Source: Phellopilus nigrolimitatus
Taxonomy: Eukaryota > Basidiomycota > Agaricomycetes > Hymenochaetales > Hymenochaetaceae
Reading direction: 5' to 3'
NCBI GenBank assembly: GCA_021029095.1
Contig: JAJOHG010000043.1
Span: forward strand, 1 to 64,000
DNA: 64,000 bases
This document shows, one piece after another, positions 59,600 to 64,000 of the stretch. Positions within the stretch are counted from its first letter, which is position 1; every line of letters starts with the position of its first letter. The translations under genes were made by a program, and so were the position numbers. The notes under the pieces are model-generated. The model did not search any database. It was not told the DNA's origin and saw only the letters and a program-made list of their open reading frames with translations.

Positions 59600-61657
59600 G
59601 GGCGGGCTCGGATGGCAAGAAGGGATCAGTGTGCCCGTGGTTTCCGTCCCTTCAATGTTAAGACGCGCAGTCTTTCTATGGTCTCCGGCCCCGTGCGACT
59701 CAGGGCATTGGCACTCTCAACGAAGCCGCCCCCATTTCCTCGAATGCACGTGTCACTGGCCTCACCCCACGTGAGCTCGTCGATGAGTCGCGTAAGGCGA
59801 ACAAGCTTAGTGCCTGTAGGGCCGCCCCTACCTTTGCACCAGTAACAACAACAACTGCACCATCAGCAGCAGCAGCAACAACAGCGGCACACGCACACAG
59901 ACAGCCCAACGCTCGACACGTCCCCTTGACAAAATCGAGATGGCCCCTCCAAGTCCTCCAAGTCCACTGAGTCCATCTCCTCTCATCTTGCGCTCTTCGT
60001 GCAGCCGGGCAACTGCCTGCTCGGCTACAAGTCTGCACGCGCGCTCCTCGTGCACACGGCTGGCGTGCCCCATCGCGGACAAGACGGGCGACATGCTCGC
60101 CACGCTCAGCCTGCTTGCTGTATGGTTCCGGTTCTGGATCTGGTTTTGCGTCCGCGCACGGGTGCGCCGGGGAGGACGGCGAGCTGCGCCGCGCCGCACG
60201 CAGGTCATCGCACTCGTGAAGAGCTTTGCGTTGCTGTACACGCGCCGTGCAGCAGCGCGAGCTCGCCGGGCACGCTGCGCAGCGTGTTCCCCAAGGGGCC
60301 CGGCGTGCAGCTGGTGCTGTATGCTGTATTCTCAGCTCACTTCCGCGCTGCCGTACTCGCGTGCATCGTAGTTTAGCGAGCTCGTCTCTCCGGGCATGGG
60401 GATGGAGTACTTCGGCGGATCGGGTGGCGGCACGGGGTTCGCGGGCAGGGTTGCGGGAGGCGGAGGCGAGGACATCACAATGTGGGGTGCGCCGGTGGGC
60501 TTCGGGAAGGGTGAGTCGGTGCGCTTCCTTGATGTCATGCAGCGCACGGAGGCGTTGGGGCTCACGAGTGCATAATAGGCATTCTTTTCTAGTTTCTTTT
60601 TTCTCATTTTTTCGCTTTCACCTTTGCCTTACACCTTTTTGTGAGACGAAGTCGGGTATTTTATTATTGCACGCCTATTATCCGGGAGTCTTCGCTCGAC
60701 TCGTCTTGGTGCATTAGCTGGACCTGTCCTCATCTCTGGCAACAGCCCGCCGCTCCGCAAGTATGCTCTTGAGTACTACGCCATGCTCTCAAAAACGACC
60801 GTGTGCCGCTAACACGCAGCCGCTCGCAGCCAACCCAACGAAGAGTACATCTGGCTCTGCATCCGCGCAGAGTCTGTTCATGCAAATCGAGCACAGTCAA
60901 TGCAAGTGATTTCAAGAGCCGCAGCAGGCTTGCATCCCTCGGCGCCACCGTCGACTCGCACTTGCAGGTATCCACAGCAATTAATTTTCTACTCAATATT
61001 ACGATTCCTGCAAAGGATCGTCTCTTTCCACTTCCTCGTTTTCGATTGCAGTGGCTGTGCATTTTGTCACGGTCACTATTACAAAAGAGTGTACAAAAGT
61101 GTACAAAATATTTTCTTACTATCGACTCTCGACATCGCCACATGGCACCGCCACATGTCACACTCATCCTCACGAGCCTTCTGCTTCGTATTTTCACTCG
61201 TTTTCTTTTCCTGTTGCTCATGTTGAGATTTTTTCTGCTCTGCTGGGATGGCCTATGTCCAGGCTACGTTTGTATATAATTTTTTTGTGCTTATGTTGTA
61301 GCTAGACTTCATGAAAAATCGTTCCGTTGATCGCTTCCTGCGTGACGCTTGTTTCCACCCACGCAAACACAGGTTTGAATCCTTTCCCCTATTCTAGTCG
61401 CGTGCTGGTTTTGGTTGCGCGCATCATTTCTATCTTATTTGTATCGATTTTTCAAATTGCTATTGTTTTATGTAAACCGGTTTGATCTTGACGTTTCTCA
61501 TTTTGCCGTAAGTAATTCTACGGTTTTGCATATTAGTAGTATAGATGGTGCACACCGCGAAGGGCATCTGATCATTATTTTGTACAGTACGATAGTCCAC
61601 AGCGTAGACGATACACGATGTCATAAATAAAGTCGTATATACCAAACATTGTTAATA
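59600..61657. other. Right flank of the array; possible unresolved gene
   Basis: Two stretches read like exons on the plus strand, but I cannot join them. One near 59697-59815 encodes GTLNEAAPISSNARVTGL and ends in a Q/T/A-rich run. The other, 60396-60575, encodes 59 residues from MGMEYFGGSGGGTGF to EALGLTSA before a stop. The minus strand over the second stretch is also open and proline-rich, so strand is uncertain. From 60.6 to 61.6 kb the sequence is T-rich and holds nothing I can support. Confidence 0.25.
59844..59885. repeat. CAA/CAG trinucleotide run
   Basis: An imperfect run of AAC and CAG triplets lies here. In the plus frame it gives a T/A-rich or Q-rich tract depending on the phase, as is common in fungal regulators. 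Confidence 0.7.
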
Positions 61658-64000
61658 TCAATGGTCGAACCAGGTCTCGATGAAGCGTTCCGCGAGGGAC
61701 CGGTTACACTGTACGAGGTCCTTCGTTCGGCCGTCATACTTCACGGATTTCTTCCAAGGTTTCGTAGCCTTTGCGCGCTCTGTCGCTTGCTCTGTGCCGT
61801 TGCGAAGTCGAGTCAACCGCCTTAAGAACCACTTCTCCGCCGTAGGCGTCCAATATCCGAGGTTCAGACCGCTCGTTTCCCAAACGTTGGCTTTGGGCCA
61901 CCAGGATATGGTCGCATGTTGCTCCCCGTAGCCTAAATTTTGTTCATTTACTTTTCTAAGCATCCCTCTTGATGTACTTACCTGTATATATTTTATACGT
62001 GCCGCATATGAGATCCATCTCCTTGTTAGTGAGGCTGTCATCCCACCAAGCAAATCTTTCCGGCGCATTGTCGGATGTGGTCTTACCCCTGCACGTTGAG
62101 AATATACTTTGCGAGACGCGGTCCGATGGCCCTTCCAGTACGCTTTTGAGTCCGTCTTCTCGAATGAATTCCATAGCGAGTCTCCAGACTATGCCTCCTT
62201 TCATGAGCGCCGCCCTCGCTCGACTACTGTCCATAAGGAAGTCTCGAATTTTGTTTTCATAGACTAGGTAGTCTAGGCCGTCAGGCTTGTAGCCCTTCGG
62301 ACGCCAGCCCAGTCCGTCCGCGTTGTCGTCAGTTGTCGTCGCTTTCTCAACCAGTAGTTCCTTTTCGTTCCACGGCGTATTCGCAGTTACGGTGTTGAAG
62401 CGGGCCCCCTTCTTGACGAGCATTTCGCACATGCTTTCCGTGTCGGTTACGTCTCTGCGTCTGAGACATTCCAGGGCTGTAGTCGCATCCGTAAGGGCGA
62501 GGAACCAGTTGCGTTGCTCGGTGACAGGTTTGTCGCCTTGCGTGGCGGGCATGAACACGTACACTGCGAAGCTAGACTTCGCGAGCTTAGTGTGGTCCGG
62601 GTCCCAGTCGTATTCTTCGTGCTGGTGTAGTTCGATGGTAAAGTTCGTATTCGTGTTCGCGCGCAGAGGGTTGTGGTTGTCATCATTCAGGTCCCATATT
62701 TGAGCTGGTATGACCGCCTCATTCCCTTGACAAGAATACAAAGCGAGGATGAGACGATCCATCTGTCTCATCTCCTCGTCCGTCGCATTCACTTCAGAGT
62801 CCGCGTGTCCCATGCCCCTCTTATTGAGAGTCCAATTTTCCCTCCACTGGGTTTCGTACTCGTCGTTGTGGAGAGGAATTTGATGCGCGAGGGTGTACGG
62901 GACGTTGTTCCAGCTGAATCCGTACCTATGCTGCATGACCTGTACGAGGGATTCGTTGGCAAGCAGTTCCGACGCGACGGATTGCGTGACGTTCTCGAGC
63001 TTGCGTCTGACGTCTTCTTCGAAATCCGGGACCGCGTTTCCTTCCACGACATCGACAGAGGTACGAGTAGCGTGTTCAGGTATCTCCCGTGCGTCCGGTG
63101 GGACGACGTCTTCGACGTACGGCGTATCGTCGTCCTTCTCCTGTTCAAAGTCTTCGTCTTCCGAGTCGGAGCTGCACTTTGCGTCCTCTTGCACGCCCGG
63201 TTCGTAGTCGTCTTTGTCGCGTGGCGCGTTCGGGGCGAATTGGCGACAGAGGTCCCACTCATTCCTGAAGGAGTCGAAGCGTCTTTGTTGATACCGATAT
63301 CTTTCCCATATGTCGTCTACCTGCTTCTTCGGTACCCTTTTCCTCAGCATGTATTTTCCCGCCTTTAGCCACCGAAAGACGTCGCCTCCTTTTTTACCTG
63401 GCGCAGCGCCCTTCGACGCTTCGCGTTCGCGGTTAACGCGCCTCTCTCGATCGAGAGGCGTCTCCCTCGCGAGGCGCTCGGCGTTTTTGAGCTCTCGTCG
63501 GCGCATAAAGTCCTCCCAGCTTTCGCCCACCGCTTGCCTGCTGCGGGCTTCTGGCATGGGAGGTTCTCTGGCTTTCCTCGGAGTCCGTGTCGGTTGGTCC
63601 AGCTCGCGCTGGTCGACCTCTTGGTCGACCTCCATCTCGTTCGACTGTGCCTCGTCCATCACGTCCACGTGGTCTTTGCGGCTGTTCGTAAGCGCGTATT
63701 CGAGCTCCTGGAATCCACTGCGTTGCGCGCTTTCGTCCCGGGTGACCATATGTTGCGCGCCTTCGACATGTAGGCCCATATTTCGCGCGCTTCGGTCCTG
63801 CGACCGATCGACAGTTAGAGGGGCGTCGCGGATCAGAGCGAGTCTCCAAGGGTAAGTTTGGCGAAGATTTTCGTGGGCCTCCATTATCTCTGTGTTCGTA
63901 GGACGGTAACGCGGGGCGTGGACTACGTCGTATTCGAGGTACGATGCCTCACCCTTACTGAAATAGATCCACACCGGTAAGCCGATTCTTACGAAGAGGT
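61658..64000 (-). CDS. Large hypothetical protein, partial at the right edge
   Basis: The frame is open from the window edge (64000) to 61982. After a 49-base GT-AG intron (61981-61933) it continues from 61932 to the stop at 61658. About 765 residues are visible and the N-terminus lies beyond the edge; the GTG codon at 63974 is not a credible start because the frame is open upstream of it. The start region (VWIYFSKGEASYLEYDVVH) and the end (SWWPKANVWETSGLNLGYW, then EKWFLRRL) resemble a lineage-specific Agaricomycete hypothetical family. The middle is charged and low-complexity, rich in D, E, R and K (two acidic runs near residues 260-300), then a more globular part with W and Y residues. I see no catalytic motif. 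Such genes are often multi-copy in these fungi. The function is unknown. Confidence 0.7.

Noticed and set aside
63972..63974. GTG at 63974 as the start of the right-edge protein
   Set aside because: The frame is open upstream to the window edge and nuclear fungal genes do not normally start at GTG. The true start is outside the window.

Overview
This window is eukaryotic and reads as a basidiomycete fungus, most likely an Agaricomycete. The genes are split by many short introns (about 49 to 76 bases, GT-AG). The families fit that group: a DUF6533 seven-helix membrane protein, an AA3_2-type GMC oxidoreductase with a secretion signal, a Tsp2-like tetraspanin, F-box and MYND proteins, and Agaricomycete-type Argonautes. 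There is no operon structure. All exon joins were made by eye from splice consensus and family motifs.

The left part (1-22 kb) is ordinary single-copy sequence. It holds an NmrA-like NAD(P)-binding protein (1429-2758 +), an F-box-type protein (3016-4703 -), a GMC oxidoreductase (5824-8167 +), a dynamin-family GTPase (8827-11815 -), an intron-containing tRNA-Thr(UGU) (13156-13257 -), a diverged 260-bp tandem duplication (13.3-13.8 kb), a tetraspanin (15893-17259 +) and a MYND-finger protein (19266-21372 +).

The right part (22-59 kb) is an accessory region built by repeated duplication. Two paralogous Argonaute genes (22775-25795 + and 37361-40273 +) share intron positions and upstream sequence. 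The first keeps a complete DEDD slicer tetrad. In the second all four catalytic positions are changed (R, K, A, E) while the frame stays open over 911 codons. A small protein family that I do not recognise also occurs twice, once near each Argonaute (26418-26939 - and 45089-45697 +), and both copies have a near-identical TATA region. This pairing of an active and a dead Argonaute with a duplicated small partner is the best candidate here for an undescribed system. Around it, a unit of about 5 to 6 kb carrying a DUF6533 membrane-protein gene occurs four times (near 31-35.6, 41-47, 47.2-53.1 and 53.4-59.5 kb). The units carry different cargo at one internal position: the small partner in unit 2, and antisense remnants of an NmrA-like gene in units 3 and 4. 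The third DUF6533 copy is broken by a 505-bp solo LTR with a 5-bp target-site duplication. A YVH1/DUSP12 phosphatase (28252-30174 -) sits between the first Argonaute locus and the array as a housekeeping anchor.

The right edge (61658-64000 -) holds most of a large hypothetical protein that runs off the window.
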